This document shows, piece after piece, positions 35,963-44,434 of a stretch of 64,000 bases of DNA (position 1 is the first letter of the stretch; each line of letters starts with the position of its first letter). Position numbers and translations under genes: made by a program. The notes beneath the pieces are model-generated. The model was not told the DNA's origin. It ran no database searches and was given only the letters and a program-made list of their open reading frames with translations. Origin of the DNA: Bacteroidota bacterium (GTDB taxonomy: Bacteria > Bacteroidota > Bacteroidia > Chitinophagales > Chitinophagaceae); contig VBAR01000001.1 of NCBI GenBank assembly GCA_005882315.1, forward strand, positions 1,003,736 to 1,067,735, given 5' to 3'.

Positions 35963-36655
35963 TTAAAAATAATTGAAGATCAAATTTGCGATCAATAGTG
36001 ATGCAATACCAAGAAACAAGCCGATATAAATTTCTTTATTTGAATGATCAGATACGATCAGCCTTGCTGTACATACTAATCCGGGTAATAGTATAGCTGC
36101 GGAAATATAAACCCCCGAATCCAGGTTATCCTGCATAGCAAGCAGCAATACAAATGCTGCCATTACCCCCATTGCCATTGCATGCATACTCACTTTCATA
36201 TAGGCATTACTCATGAGACCCAGTATAGATGAAATAAAAATAGCCAGTGAAAATTCTATCAGTTCCTCGGGGTAAGCTGACTGATTTTTGATGACATACC
36301 AAACCCAGAAATAATAGATCATACAGATCACATAGGGAATGATCCTGTCCTTTTGTGTTTTCATATAAATCGACTCGATAAAGCCAAGTGCTTTTAAAAG
36401 CAAAGCTGTTACTACCGGGAAAAAAGCATACATCACCCCAAACTGAATGATAGTAAATGTTTTTTTAAGAGCCGATAACCCGACAAAAAGATGGGGTTGG
36501 ATCTGCAACAAAAAGATCAATACATAAACCGGGATAAAAATGGGATGGAAAACCCAGGAAATAATTTTTGCAGCAATCCTGAGAGATTGCGGAAACCGGA
36601 TCAATTCCTCCTTACCGTTTCCGTTTGATGGTTGTGCCGTTAGTATTTCGTTCAT
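35963..36655 (-). CDS. Integral membrane protein, degenerate PAP2-like
   Basis: 230 residues with six hydrophobic helices and no signal peptide. Scattered elements echo the PAP2 phosphatase site: KTQKDRIIPY (K...R.P), KVSMHAMAMG (S-x-H) and ARLIVSDHSNKE (R-x5-H). The spacing is loose and the Gly of the usual SGH is replaced by Met, so activity is uncertain. It follows rpoN by seven bases and should be cotranscribed with it. I know no link between sigma-54 and this family. It could be a lipid-phosphate phosphatase-like protein that has lost or altered its chemistry, or an unrelated membrane protein. Confidence 0.55.
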   Translation of the reverse strand: MNEILTAQPSNGNGKEELIRFPQSLRIAAKIISWVFHPIFIPVYVLIFLLQIQPHLFVGLSALKKTFTIIQFGVMYAFFPVVTALLLKALGFIESIYMKTQKDRIIPYVICMIYYFWVWYVIKNQSAYPEELIEFSLAIFISSILGLMSNAYMKVSMHAMAMGVMAAFVLLLAMQDNLDSGVYISAAILLPGLVCTARLIVSDHSNKEIYIGLFLGIASLLIANLIFNYF

Positions 36656-36662
36656 TTTTTGT

Positions 36663-38150
36663 CTAAAGTTCTTTTCTCAATCTCGCTACAGGAATATTTA
36701 ATTGCTCACGATACTTAGCTACCGTACGCCGTGCTATATTATAACCTTTTTCCTGGAGCATTTCGGTCAGCCGTTCATCACTTAACGGATGTTTCTTTTC
36801 TTCAAACTCGATCAGGTCGCTTAGTATCTTTTTCACTTCTCTTGTTGAAACCTCTTCACCGCTTTCAGTACTCAATGATTCACTGAAGAAAAATTTCAGC
36901 CTGTAAGTACCAAATTCTGTTTGTACAAATTTACTGTTCGCCACCCGGCTAACTGTAGAAATATCCAGGTTTGTTTTTTCAGCAATATCCTTCAGGATCA
37001 TGGGTCGCAAATTGGTTTCATCACCGGTAAAGAAAAACTCATGTTGGTGATTCATGATAGCAGTCATTGTATGCAGCAGGGTTTGCTGCCGTTGTTTGAT
37101 AGCATCAATAAACCATTTGGCTGAATCGATTTTTTGTTTGATGAACATCACCGCTTCTTTTTGTCGTCTATCTTTTTTGGCACCGCGGTCATATTCCTTC
37201 AGCATATCACGATATCCTTCACTGATGCGCAGTTCGGGTGCATTGCGGCTGTTCAATGTTAATTCAAGTTTTCCCGCATTATTGTAAATAAAAAAATCAG
37301 GTACTACATAGTTCTCTGCTTTATTAACAACGGTCACACTTCCGCCGGGTTTAGGATTAAGTCTTGTGATCTGAAGCATTACGTCTTTCAGTTGTTCATC
37401 AGTAAGGTTTAATCCTCTTTGAATTTTTTCGTAGTGCTTCTTTGTAAACTCTTCAAAATATTTTTTTATTGCCAGCAAAGCAGTGTCTACATTTTTTCCT
37501 TCGTCTTTTAAACGTTGCAGTTGGATCTGCAAACATTCTTTCAAATCACGGGCTGCTACTCCTGGCGGATCAAACTGCTGAATTTTTTTTATTACTGCCT
37601 CTACCTCTGCTTCGCTTGCATCTATATTCTGGCGAAACGCCAAATCATCCACGATCGCCGAAGTTTCCCTCCGTAAGTAGCCGTCTTCATCTATACTTCC
37701 AATGAGCTGTACAGAAATTTTCTGTTCCTTATCATCCAGCTTGAGCAAGCCAAGTTGGTTGATAAGCATATCAAAAAAAGAGGACTCACTTTTATGCGGC
37801 AATTGCCTGCCTTCATCTTCTTCAGGATAATTATCATCTTTAAGTTTATAATCTGCAATATCATCATCACCATCCTGCACATAGTCACTCACATCAAGGT
37901 TTTCATATTCACTCTCACTTCCATCTGGCTCTTCATATTCCTCTTCCCCGTTTTCAGTAAACTCATCTTTACCTTCTTCAAATTCATCATGAATATCTTC
38001 ATCCAATTCCAGTGCAGGGTTTTCTTCCATCTCTTCTTTGATCCTCGTTTCAAGATTGGCAGTAGGCACCTGCAGCAATTTCATTAGCTGAATCTGCTGT
38101 GGCGATAGTTTCTGTAAAAGTTTCTGTTGTAAATTCTGACTTAATGCCAT
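36663..38150 (-). CDS. rpoN: RNA polymerase sigma-54 factor
   Basis: 495 residues. Region I is Gln- and Leu-rich (LSQNLQQKLLQKLSPQQIQLMKLLQVP), binding activators and promoter DNA. It is followed by an acidic region II (residues about 50-120, rich in Asp/Glu) and the core-binding and DNA-binding region III. The RpoN box ARRTVAKYR is at about residues 473-481, next to the C-terminus. Sigma-54 directs polymerase to -24/-12 promoters and needs an ATP-using activator. A good ribosome site, GGGAGAGGAG, precedes the ATG. No enhancer-binding activator gene lies in the window. Confidence 0.97.
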   Translation of the reverse strand: MALSQNLQQKLLQKLSPQQIQLMKLLQVPTANLETRIKEEMEENPALELDEDIHDEFEEGKDEFTENGEEEYEEPDGSESEYENLDVSDYVQDGDDDIADYKLKDDNYPEEDEGRQLPHKSESSFFDMLINQLGLLKLDDKEQKISVQLIGSIDEDGYLRRETSAIVDDLAFRQNIDASEAEVEAVIKKIQQFDPPGVAARDLKECLQIQLQRLKDEGKNVDTALLAIKKYFEEFTKKHYEKIQRGLNLTDEQLKDVMLQITRLNPKPGGSVTVVNKAENYVVPDFFIYNNAGKLELTLNSRNAPELRISEGYRDMLKEYDRGAKKDRRQKEAVMFIKQKIDSAKWFIDAIKQRQQTLLHTMTAIMNHQHEFFFTGDETNLRPMILKDIAEKTNLDISTVSRVANSKFVQTEFGTYRLKFFFSESLSTESGEEVSTREVKKILSDLIEFEEKKHPLSDERLTEMLQEKGYNIARRTVAKYREQLNIPVARLRKEL

Positions 38151-38259
38151 CGTTTCTCCTCTCCCTTATTGTGTTTTAACATTTAAGACCCTGAAATTCA
38201 AAAAAATTTTCCCTTTCATCAAAAATCAGGCCGTAAATTTACATACAAATAAATGAAAC

Positions 38260-38658
38260 ATGGCGCAACGACCCAAATACTTTCTTGTTGTGCTGTTATT
38301 ATTTTTTAATGGGGAAATTTTTGCTCAGAATATGAGCTCCTTTAAAATAAAAACAGGCTTGCCTAAGTATTCACGTTTTAATATTTTAATTAAATCAGAT
38401 ACTATGCAGGTAAGGCTTATAAATATTGCTCCTATTCCGACTTTTAAAGATTCTTATACACAAAAAGAAAAATTTGCAGCGACCTTTTGTACAAGCCCCC
38501 TTATAAAAAATTATTATACTTCTAACCTCGGTTTCATTTGTAAACGTGAGTATATTTTTGAAAAACAAACTTCACTACCACTTCGTCTTCGTCTGGGGTC
38601 ATTGGATTACACAAACTATCTCGAACAAAAACCCAATGCAATAAAGCCTGCTTACTAA
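38260..38658 (+). CDS. Unknown secreted protein
   Basis: 132 residues, with a signal peptide (MAQRPKYFLVVLLLFFNGEIFAQ) and a short mature domain of basic and aromatic strands. I do not recognise a family and see no catalytic motif; two Cys are present. It is divergent from rpoN with 109 bases between starts, and the glycosyltransferase follows 31 bases after its stop on the same strand. The weak upstream TAAATTTA box could be its promoter. Function unknown. Confidence 0.6.
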   Translation: MAQRPKYFLVVLLLFFNGEIFAQNMSSFKIKTGLPKYSRFNILIKSDTMQVRLINIAPIPTFKDSYTQKEKFAATFCTSPLIKNYYTSNLGFICKREYIFEKQTSLPLRLRLGSLDYTNYLEQKPNAIKPAY

Positions 38659-38689
38659 GCACTGCATCATTTCAGTTACATTTGTTGGA

Positions 38690-39805
38690 ATGGTTTTAAC
38701 CGGCATCATCACTGCTTTATTTATTACTTATGCCTTACTGATCATTTATTACTGGCAAAGCTGGAAATCCATTCCGGTATTTCAGCCATCACAACACCCC
38801 CCTTCTACAAAAATCTCGGTGATTGTTCCGGCCCGCAATGAAGAGATACATATTGAAGCCTTATTGCATTCAATCAACAATCAAACTTATCCTAAAGAGT
38901 TGCTTGAAATAATTGTTGTAGATGATAACTCAACTGATAACACAGCTTCACTTACCTTGCAATTCTCTTTTGTAAAACTGATTTCCTTAAAAGAGCAGGG
39001 GATTAACTCACATAAAAAGAAAGCGATTGAAACAGGTGTTGCCGCCGCATCTGGAGATCTGATCATAACCACAGATGCCGATTGCATGGTTCCCCCAAAT
39101 TGGTTACTGACCATTGAAAATTTTTATAAAAAAACCAATGCTGTATTTGTCGTTGCCCCGGTTGACATCAATTGCGGTTCTTCGCTGGTACAGGTTTTCC
39201 AGGCAATGGATTTTATGGTGTTACAAGGAATTACCGGCGCATCCGTTTACAAACAGGTACACAGCATGTGCAATGGCGCCAACCTTGCTTATGAACGCAA
39301 AGCCTTTCATGCGGTAAATGGTTTTATGGGTATTGACCATATTGCCAGTGGCGACGATATGTTATTGATGTATAAAATAGAAAAGCATTTTACCGGCCGG
39401 ATCCAATACCTTAAATCAAAAAATGCAATTGTTTCTACCCAGCCGGTAAAATCGTGGACTGCATTTTTTAACCAGCGTATTCGCTGGGCCAGCAAAGCAG
39501 ATAAGTATGATGATAAAAGGATCTTTTGGGTATTGCTGGTTGTTTATTTATTTAACTTGTCGTTTATCGTGTTACTGGTTGCGGGGTTCTGGTCTGCTTT
39601 TTACTGGTGGGCCGCATTGGTTTTATTAATTGCAAAAACTTTAGTTGAATATCCTTTTCTCATTTCCATTTCTTCTTTCTTCAATAAAAAATACATGCTG
39701 CCGTATTTTGCTTTTTTACAGCCTTTACATATTCTTTACACCATCATTGCCGGTTGGTTGGGCAAGTTCGGTTCGTATGAATGGAAAGGAAGAAGAGTAA
39801 AATAA
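38690..39805 (+). CDS. Membrane glycosyltransferase family 2
   Basis: 371 residues. One N-terminal helix (GIITALFITYALLIIYYW) precedes a GT-A domain: KISVIVPARNEEIHIEALL, DDNSTDNTASL, TTDADCMVPPNW (the DxD-like metal site), and QRIRWASK, the QxxRW motif of processive or lipid-linked GT2 enzymes. Three C-terminal helices follow. It transfers a sugar from a nucleotide donor at the inner membrane, in polysaccharide, glycolipid or carotenoid glycoside synthesis; the acceptor is unknown. TACATTTG at 38677-38684 matches a -7 box that would put the start of transcription almost on the ATG. Confidence 0.9.
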   Translation: MVLTGIITALFITYALLIIYYWQSWKSIPVFQPSQHPPSTKISVIVPARNEEIHIEALLHSINNQTYPKELLEIIVVDDNSTDNTASLTLQFSFVKLISLKEQGINSHKKKAIETGVAAASGDLIITTDADCMVPPNWLLTIENFYKKTNAVFVVAPVDINCGSSLVQVFQAMDFMVLQGITGASVYKQVHSMCNGANLAYERKAFHAVNGFMGIDHIASGDDMLLMYKIEKHFTGRIQYLKSKNAIVSTQPVKSWTAFFNQRIRWASKADKYDDKRIFWVLLVVYLFNLSFIVLLVAGFWSAFYWWAALVLLIAKTLVEYPFLISISSFFNKKYMLPYFAFLQPLHILYTIIAGWLGKFGSYEWKGRRVK

Positions 39806-39838
39806 TTTCTCCTCATTTGTATTTATCTTTCTGCTGCA

Positions 39839-40903
39839 ATGCATCACAAAGAAATTTCATTTCAACAGGCGGCGTGGAAGCGGTTAAAGAAAAACAAAGG
39901 CGCTGTCTTTGGCCTTATCATTATTTGCATTGCGGCTATTGTTGCCATCTTCGCTTATTTTATTGCGCCTGATAAAACACCCAACGCAAATCGCATTATC
40001 GTTGAAATAGATGGTGAAAAGCCCGGCTTTAAACAACAATTTCTTTTAGTACAAAAAGATAATCCTCCGCAAACATCATTTTTTAGTCAATTGATTTCAG
40101 GAAAAGAAGATATATATAATTATATCCCCATTACAAGTTATGAAGTGAAGGCTGATAGCATTATTGTTCAGAAATTAATTGATGTTGGCGTAACTGAAAG
40201 ACAAGCTTATGCTAAAACCCTCCCAATAAAGCAAATAAGTTACAGGTTTGGTACCGACAGTTATGGCCGTGATATACTCAGCCGCATCATTATCGGCACA
40301 AGAGTAAGTTTAAGTGTAGGTTTAATAACAGTAATCATTTCACTAAGCATCGGTTTGATATTGGGTTCCCTTGCAGGTTATTTTCGCGGAAGAACAGATG
40401 AGATCATTATGTGGTTCATCAATGTTATCTGGAGCATTCCGACTTTGTTGTTAGTATTCGCCATTACATTATTACTCGGCAAAGGTTTCTGGCAGGTATT
40501 TGTTGCTGTTGGTCTTACTATGTGGGTGAATGTTGCAAGATTGGTTCGCAGCCAGGTGATGACAGTAAGAGAACTGGAATATGTGGAAGCGGGCAAAGCT
40601 TTGGGCTATTCATCATTCAGGATCATTGTTCGTCATATCTGGCCAAATATTATGGGGCCGGTAATAGTAATTGCGGCTTCCAATTTTGCTTCTGCTATTG
40701 TGATCGAAGCAGGATTAAGTTTTCTCGGAGTAGGTGTACAACCACCGATGCCGAGTTGGGGATTGATGATAAAAGAAAATTACAATTTTATTATAACAGA
40801 AAACCCGGTGCTTGCATTGGCGCCGGGTTTTGCAATTATGTTACTCGTTCTTGCTTTTAATTTATTGGGCAATGGTCTCCGTGATGCCCTCAATGTCCGC
40901 TGA
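39839..40903 (+). CDS. ABC transporter permease, DppC/OppC type
   Basis: 354 residues. N-terminal cytoplasmic segment (HHKEISFQQAAWKRLKKNKGAVFG), a first helix, a long periplasmic region to about residue 130, then the five-helix binding-protein-dependent permease core. The EAA motif (EAGKALGYSSFRIIVRHIWPNIMGPVIV) contacts the ATPase. This is the C-type half of a dipeptide/oligopeptide or nickel-like importer or exporter. The partner permease, ATPase and binding protein are not next to it, so in this genome the system must be split or the gene is a stand-alone permease, which is common in Bacteroidota. Confidence 0.92.
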   Translation: MHHKEISFQQAAWKRLKKNKGAVFGLIIICIAAIVAIFAYFIAPDKTPNANRIIVEIDGEKPGFKQQFLLVQKDNPPQTSFFSQLISGKEDIYNYIPITSYEVKADSIIVQKLIDVGVTERQAYAKTLPIKQISYRFGTDSYGRDILSRIIIGTRVSLSVGLITVIISLSIGLILGSLAGYFRGRTDEIIMWFINVIWSIPTLLLVFAITLLLGKGFWQVFVAVGLTMWVNVARLVRSQVMTVRELEYVEAGKALGYSSFRIIVRHIWPNIMGPVIVIAASNFASAIVIEAGLSFLGVGVQPPMPSWGLMIKENYNFIITENPVLALAPGFAIMLLVLAFNLLGNGLRDALNVR

Positions 40904-40904
40904 T

Positions 40905-41327
40905 CTATTTTCTCGAATACCTGTAACTACCCGACCATGTATTGGTTGATGTTGTCAATGAGGTCACTTTTATATTGACAATACATTGTGTGGTTGCTGG
41001 TGTGCCGGTGATTGTATAATTGTTTACTGCGCTTGTTGAATTATTTGTGCTCGTAAAAAAAGGTGGCGGATTTGTGCCATCGTCTTTTCTTGCTGTGATC
41101 TCAATTTTTACTCCGCTTGGTGGCATCGTTGAAGTAATCGTTACTGTTAAATCAAATGGGCCATTGGATGGCGCCTGCACTGAACCATTTGGAGGGTTGG
41201 TAGTAACAACCAGGGTAGCTTCTGGGGTACCTCCGCCTCCACCACCTCCGCTGCTTTTTTTACAACCGGAAGAGACAAAAATGGCACTGATTAAAAATAA
41301 AGACAACAAACGCAAAACTGCTTTCAT
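40905..41327 (-). CDS. Unknown Gly-rich lipoprotein
   Basis: 140 residues from the ATG at 41327. The lipoprotein signal MKAVLRLLSLFLISAIFVSSGCKKSS is followed by a seven-Gly tract encoded by repeated CCA/CCT triplets (about 41229-41250). A single Ig-like or FN3-like domain then runs to the end (ATLVVTTNPPNGSVQAPSNGPFDLTVTITST). It may be a small surface protein. It converges on the ABC permease gene with one base between stops, and lies 41 bases downstream of the Lrp-family gene. Confidence 0.7.
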   Translation of the reverse strand: MKAVLRLLSLFLISAIFVSSGCKKSSGGGGGGGTPEATLVVTTNPPNGSVQAPSNGPFDLTVTITSTMPPSGVKIEITARKDDGTNPPPFFTSTNNSTSAVNNYTITGTPATTQCIVNIKVTSLTTSTNTWSGSYRYSRK

Positions 41328-41368
41328 AATCACTGTTTGAGGCCGGCAAATTAGCAATTCTGCCCTGC

Positions 41369-41833
41369 CTATCCAAATACATTTACAGTACGATTCAGGC
41401 TTTCCTCCAGTGAGATAAATGTCTCAGTTCGTTCAATTCCTTTTATTTTTTGCAGCTCATCATGCAATACAAAACGTAGTTGCTCAATATCCCTGCAAAC
41501 TATTTCTGCAAACATGCTATAATTGCCTGTTGTATAATTCACCCTGACTATTTCTTTTATCTTTTGTAGTTCCTTAGCTACGGAATCATATAGCGAACTC
41601 TTTTCAAGATAAATACCAATGAATGCAATTACATCATAACCCATTTTTTTAAAATCAACATTCAGTTTATAGCCTTTTACAATACCTGCCTCTTGCAATT
41701 TTTTTATCCTTACATGTACGGTGCCACCGGATACAAATAGTTTTTTACCCAGGTCAGCATAGGAGACATCGCCATCCACCATATGCTGAATGATCTGAAG
41801 GTCCAATTTGTCAAGATTCAATTTACTAGCCAT
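41369..41833 (-). CDS. Lrp/AsnC-family transcriptional regulator
   Basis: 154 residues. Helix-turn-helix at the N-terminus (LDLQIIQHMVDGDVSYADLGKKLFVSGGTVHVRIKKLQEAGIVKGY) and a RAM ligand-binding domain (VIAFIGIYLEKSSLYDSVAKELQKIKEIVRVNYTTGNYSMFAEIVCRDIEQL). The family senses amino acids and controls amino-acid metabolism as oligomers. The TATATTTG box at 41869-41876 (minus strand) is a likely -7 element; the AT-rich region beyond it could hold its own binding sites. It is divergent from the tRNA-like RNA. Confidence 0.93.
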   Translation of the reverse strand: MASKLNLDKLDLQIIQHMVDGDVSYADLGKKLFVSGGTVHVRIKKLQEAGIVKGYKLNVDFKKMGYDVIAFIGIYLEKSSLYDSVAKELQKIKEIVRVNYTTGNYSMFAEIVCRDIEQLRFVLHDELQKIKGIERTETFISLEESLNRTVNVFG

Positions 41834-41916
41834 ATTGAAGATAGTTTTTAGATTATTTCTAACGATATCAAATATAATTAGACAATTTCAATTATTTTAA
41901 AATAATCATTGAATAA

Positions 41917-41949
41917 TTTGGAATGATTTGGTATTAGCCTTTATTTTTG
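41917..41949 (+). promoter_or_regulatory. Candidate promoter of the tRNA-like RNA
   Basis: TTTG (41917-41920), a 21-nt spacer and TATTTTTG (41942-41949) fit the Bacteroidota consensus. Transcription would begin near 41955, passing through the palindrome at 41958-41977 before the RNA proper. Confidence 0.55.
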
Positions 41950-41957
41950 TCCTATCA

Positions 41958-41977
41958 ATCCCGATAATTATCGGGAT
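41958..41977. repeat. 20-bp perfect palindrome
   Basis: CCCGATAATTATCGGG with AT/AT flanks forms a perfect 20-bp palindrome between the candidate promoter and the tRNA-like RNA. It is followed by ATCTTTTAAAAAAG. It could be a protein-binding site, a weak terminator-like hairpin or a dispersed palindrome. Confidence 0.6.
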
Positions 41978-42001
41978 CTTTTAAAAAAGTTCTTTCAATA
42001 C

Positions 42002-42179
42002 TGTGGGGTGATGAAATGGCGTAAGCCCGGCAGACATGCCCTCTCGTCTCGGGGGTGGAGATAACAGGATAAACGTAACATAGAGCCGACGTTACCATTG
42101 GTAAGGCCGACCAGGGTTGACCACTAATCTTTGTGTTATAGCTAACTGCTCCGTGGAGGTTCGACCCCTCCCCCTACAG
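42002..42179 (+). ncRNA. tRNA-like structured RNA with class II scaffold and large insertions
   Basis: The ends form a complete tRNA-type acceptor: TGTGGGG (42002-42008) with CCCTACA (42172-42178), one G-U, then G at 42179. The T arm GGAGG-TTCGACC-CCTCC (42155-42171) is canonical. The D arm is Leu-like (stem ATG/CAT; loop AAAT...GGCAGA) but carries a GGC-GTAA-GCC hairpin (42018-42027). The anticodon stem is CCCTC/GGGGG (42039-42055) with loop TCGTCTC, lacking the universal U33. In the variable arm GGAG (42057-42060) pairs with CTCC (42149-42152), continued by ATAACA/TGTTAT, and encloses about 90 nt with a GCC/GGC-TTACC/GGTAA hairpin (42085-42107). No CCA is encoded. It is not a normal tRNA or tmRNA; function unknown. 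Confidence 0.75.
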
Positions 42180-42201
42180 CAATCTTTTTCTCATGTTTTG
42201 T

Positions 42202-42229
42202 AAGCCCCGCTTTTTAGCGGGGCTTTTTT
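42202..42229 (+). terminator. Intrinsic terminator after the tRNA-like RNA
   Basis: A perfect 10-bp stem AAGCCCCGCT/AGCGGGGCTT with a TTTT loop is followed by T residues. It ends 50 bases past the tRNA-like RNA and separates it from the DUF3078 gene. It supports the RNA being a separate rightward transcript. Confidence 0.9.
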
Positions 42230-42373
42230 ATTTACCTTCTTTTGCTTCATGACCTCTTGTTGTTCCAAATAGATCTTACACTTCCCGTTTTTGTGTTATG
42301 ATATCTATCCCCATAAATAGTGCACTATTTTTGATTAACTAGAACCATTCAACTTAAATTAAACTCAAACTGC

Positions 42374-43300
42374 ATGAAAAAAATATTACTGTTAACAGGA
42401 TTATTTTGTTGCCTGCTTTCTTATTCCCAGGATGAAACAGTGAAAAAACTCCGTTCTGAAACTGAAAAGGATATCAAAAAAGATCCGAATGATACAACAA
42501 AAAAAGCCTGGAAGACCGGGGGTATGTACAGCTTAAATTTATCACAAGGCTCCCTTTCTAACTGGGCAGCAGGTGGGGAAAAATTTTCTATAGCGGTCAA
42601 TTCATTGCTCAGCGTATATGCTTTTTATAAAAAAGACAAACATAGCTGGGACAATACCTTTGATTTTAATCTTGGCTATGTAAAAACTACCAGTCTCGGT
42701 AGCCGAAAAAATGATGATCGTTTTGATCTGCTTTCAAAATATGGCTATGCTATTTCACCAAAAATGAATGCGGCAACTCTTTTCAACCTGAGGTCGCAGT
42801 TCTTTAAAGGTTATACTCACACAGAAACTACAACAACTTATTCGTCCAATTTTATGGCGCCGGGTTATATAGTACTCAGCCTTGGTTTGGATTATAAGCC
42901 AATCAAAGAATTGTCCATCTTCTTTTCTCCTACGACAGCCCGTTTTGTAATCGTAAAAGATACTGCGCTTTCCAATAAAGGTCTATATGGTGTGAAGCCG
43001 GGCGAAAAATCAAATTTTGAATTCGGAGCTTTTGTTTCTGTCAACTACATGAAAGAGTTTAATAAAACACTTAGTTATAAAGGAAGGCTGGATCTGTTTT
43101 CTAATTATAAACACAACCCGCAGAATGTTGACTTGTATATGACAAATGCGCTAAATGTAAAATTGAGCAAGATATTAGCCCTTACCTGGAGTGTTGATCT
43201 TATCTATGACGATGATGTTCGTCTTTTTGGACCTACTCAAACATCACCGGGCCTGCAATTAAAATCATTGGTAGGTGTAGGGGTACTAGTTAAGTTCTGA
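42374..43300 (+). CDS. DUF3078 protein, copy 1 (outer-membrane barrel)
   Basis: 308 residues with signal peptide (MKKILLLTGLFCCLLSYSQ). DUF3078 features: WKTGGMYSLNLSQGSLSNWAAGGEKFSIAVNSLLSVYAFYKKDKHSWDNTFDFNLGYVKT, KNDDRFDLLSKYGYAI, LLVVS-like strands, ending LKSLVGVGVLVKF. The alternating strands and terminal Phe point to an outer-membrane beta-barrel. Function unknown. It lies 38 bases before the next frame and is paralogous to the next gene. TATTTTTG at 42326-42333 could be its -7 box, but no good -33 is visible. Confidence 0.85.
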   Translation: MKKILLLTGLFCCLLSYSQDETVKKLRSETEKDIKKDPNDTTKKAWKTGGMYSLNLSQGSLSNWAAGGEKFSIAVNSLLSVYAFYKKDKHSWDNTFDFNLGYVKTTSLGSRKNDDRFDLLSKYGYAISPKMNAATLFNLRSQFFKGYTHTETTTTYSSNFMAPGYIVLSLGLDYKPIKELSIFFSPTTARFVIVKDTALSNKGLYGVKPGEKSNFEFGAFVSVNYMKEFNKTLSYKGRLDLFSNYKHNPQNVDLYMTNALNVKLSKILALTWSVDLIYDDDVRLFGPTQTSPGLQLKSLVGVGVLVKF

Positions 43301-43462
43301 TCAGTTTGAAAAATCAAACTGTCTATTCATTTTGCAAAATTGAATAGCCCTTCAACGGTCTGCTTTGTAAACAAACAGCCATTAGAACAAAATTATTTTA
43401 ACATTCCCGTTAAAATATTTCTTTTATTCTGTTGTTTATTTGAAATACCAAGCCACACACTA

Positions 43463-44392
43463 ATGAACAGGATCATTTTATTTTACATTTTATTTTTAAC
43501 TTCTTCTTCTACATTTTCACAAGATGCTATTGTCCGTAAGCTTCAGATGGAATCTTCACGGCAACTTAAAAACGATATACCTGATACGGTTTTAAAAAGA
43601 TGGAAAGGTGGCGGTTCATTCGGGCTTAGCGTTGGACAAGGAAGTCAAAGCAACTGGGCCGGGGGTGGTGATGATTTTTCTTTTACAGTGAGCTCTTCAC
43701 TGAACCTCTTCCTGTTTCATAAAAAAAACAAACATACCTGGGACAATAGCTTTTCTGCCAATTTCGGTTATATCAACACGACCAGTCTTGGCGGCCGGAA
43801 GAATGATGATCGTTTTGATTTTTTATCTAAATATGGATTTTCGCTGAATAAGCACTTAAACCTTGCTACTCTTGTAAATTTCCGGTCGCAGTTTGCAAAC
43901 GGATATACTTATCCTAACAATGTAAAAACATTTGCATCATCATTTCTTTCACCTGCCTATCTTGTAGTAAGCCAGGGTATCGATTACAAGCCTGATCAAT
44001 ATTTTTCATTTTTTATTTCGCCGGTTACTTCACGGTGGACTTTTGTGACCGATACCAGCCTCACTTCAAAAGTTGATTATGGACTAAAACCGACACATAG
44101 GAACATTAATCAAAATGGCGCCTTTGCTACCCTTAGTTATCAAAGATCTTTTAATAAATACTTCGCTTATAAAGCAAGACTTGATCTCTTTTCCAATTAC
44201 CAGCAAAATCCACAAAATATAGATGTGTTTGTAACCAACACCCTTTCTGCTAAAATTGCAAAGATCATCGCATTGAGCTGGAACGTTGATATGATCTATG
44301 ATGATGACCTGCGGGTTTTCGGCAGTAACGATTCATCACCGGCATTACAGTTCAAATCAATTTTTGGTGTAGGGCTATTGGTAAAAATATAA
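43463..44392 (+). CDS. DUF3078 protein, copy 2 (outer-membrane barrel)
   Basis: 309 residues from the ATG at 43463 (MNRIILFYILFLTSSSTFSQ), where a clean signal peptide begins; an upstream ATG at 43340 would add 41 residues of unlikely sequence. It shares the layout and many segments of copy 1: KLQMESSRQL, WKGGGSFGLSVGQGSQSNWAGGGDDFSFTVSSSLNLFLFHKKNKHTWDNSF, GGRKNDDRFDFLSKYGFSL, SIFGVGLLVKI. The pair arose by tandem duplication. Outer-membrane location is inferred. The role is unknown. Confidence 0.82.
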   Translation: MNRIILFYILFLTSSSTFSQDAIVRKLQMESSRQLKNDIPDTVLKRWKGGGSFGLSVGQGSQSNWAGGGDDFSFTVSSSLNLFLFHKKNKHTWDNSFSANFGYINTTSLGGRKNDDRFDFLSKYGFSLNKHLNLATLVNFRSQFANGYTYPNNVKTFASSFLSPAYLVVSQGIDYKPDQYFSFFISPVTSRWTFVTDTSLTSKVDYGLKPTHRNINQNGAFATLSYQRSFNKYFAYKARLDLFSNYQQNPQNIDVFVTNTLSAKIAKIIALSWNVDMIYDDDLRVFGSNDSSPALQFKSIFGVGLLVKI

Positions 44393-44434
44393 TTCTGCCT
44401 CGCTTATAAAAACATTTTAGTTTGTATAACTTTT

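Noticed and set aside
40411-40860. 149-residue rightward frame
   Set aside because: Lies in the +2 frame of the ABC permease gene, whose protein is clearly conserved; the translation has no recognisable domain.
42001-42180. tmRNA (ssrA)
   Set aside because: The conserved 5' end GGGGNUGNUUNUGGNUUCGAC is missing, no tag-peptide frame is visible, and the length is about half that of a tmRNA. Only the T arm and acceptor are similar.
42001-42180. Group I intron in a tRNA-Leu gene
   Set aside because: Such introns interrupt the anticodon loop and are over 200 nt. Here the anticodon stem pairs locally and the extra sequence sits in the variable arm.
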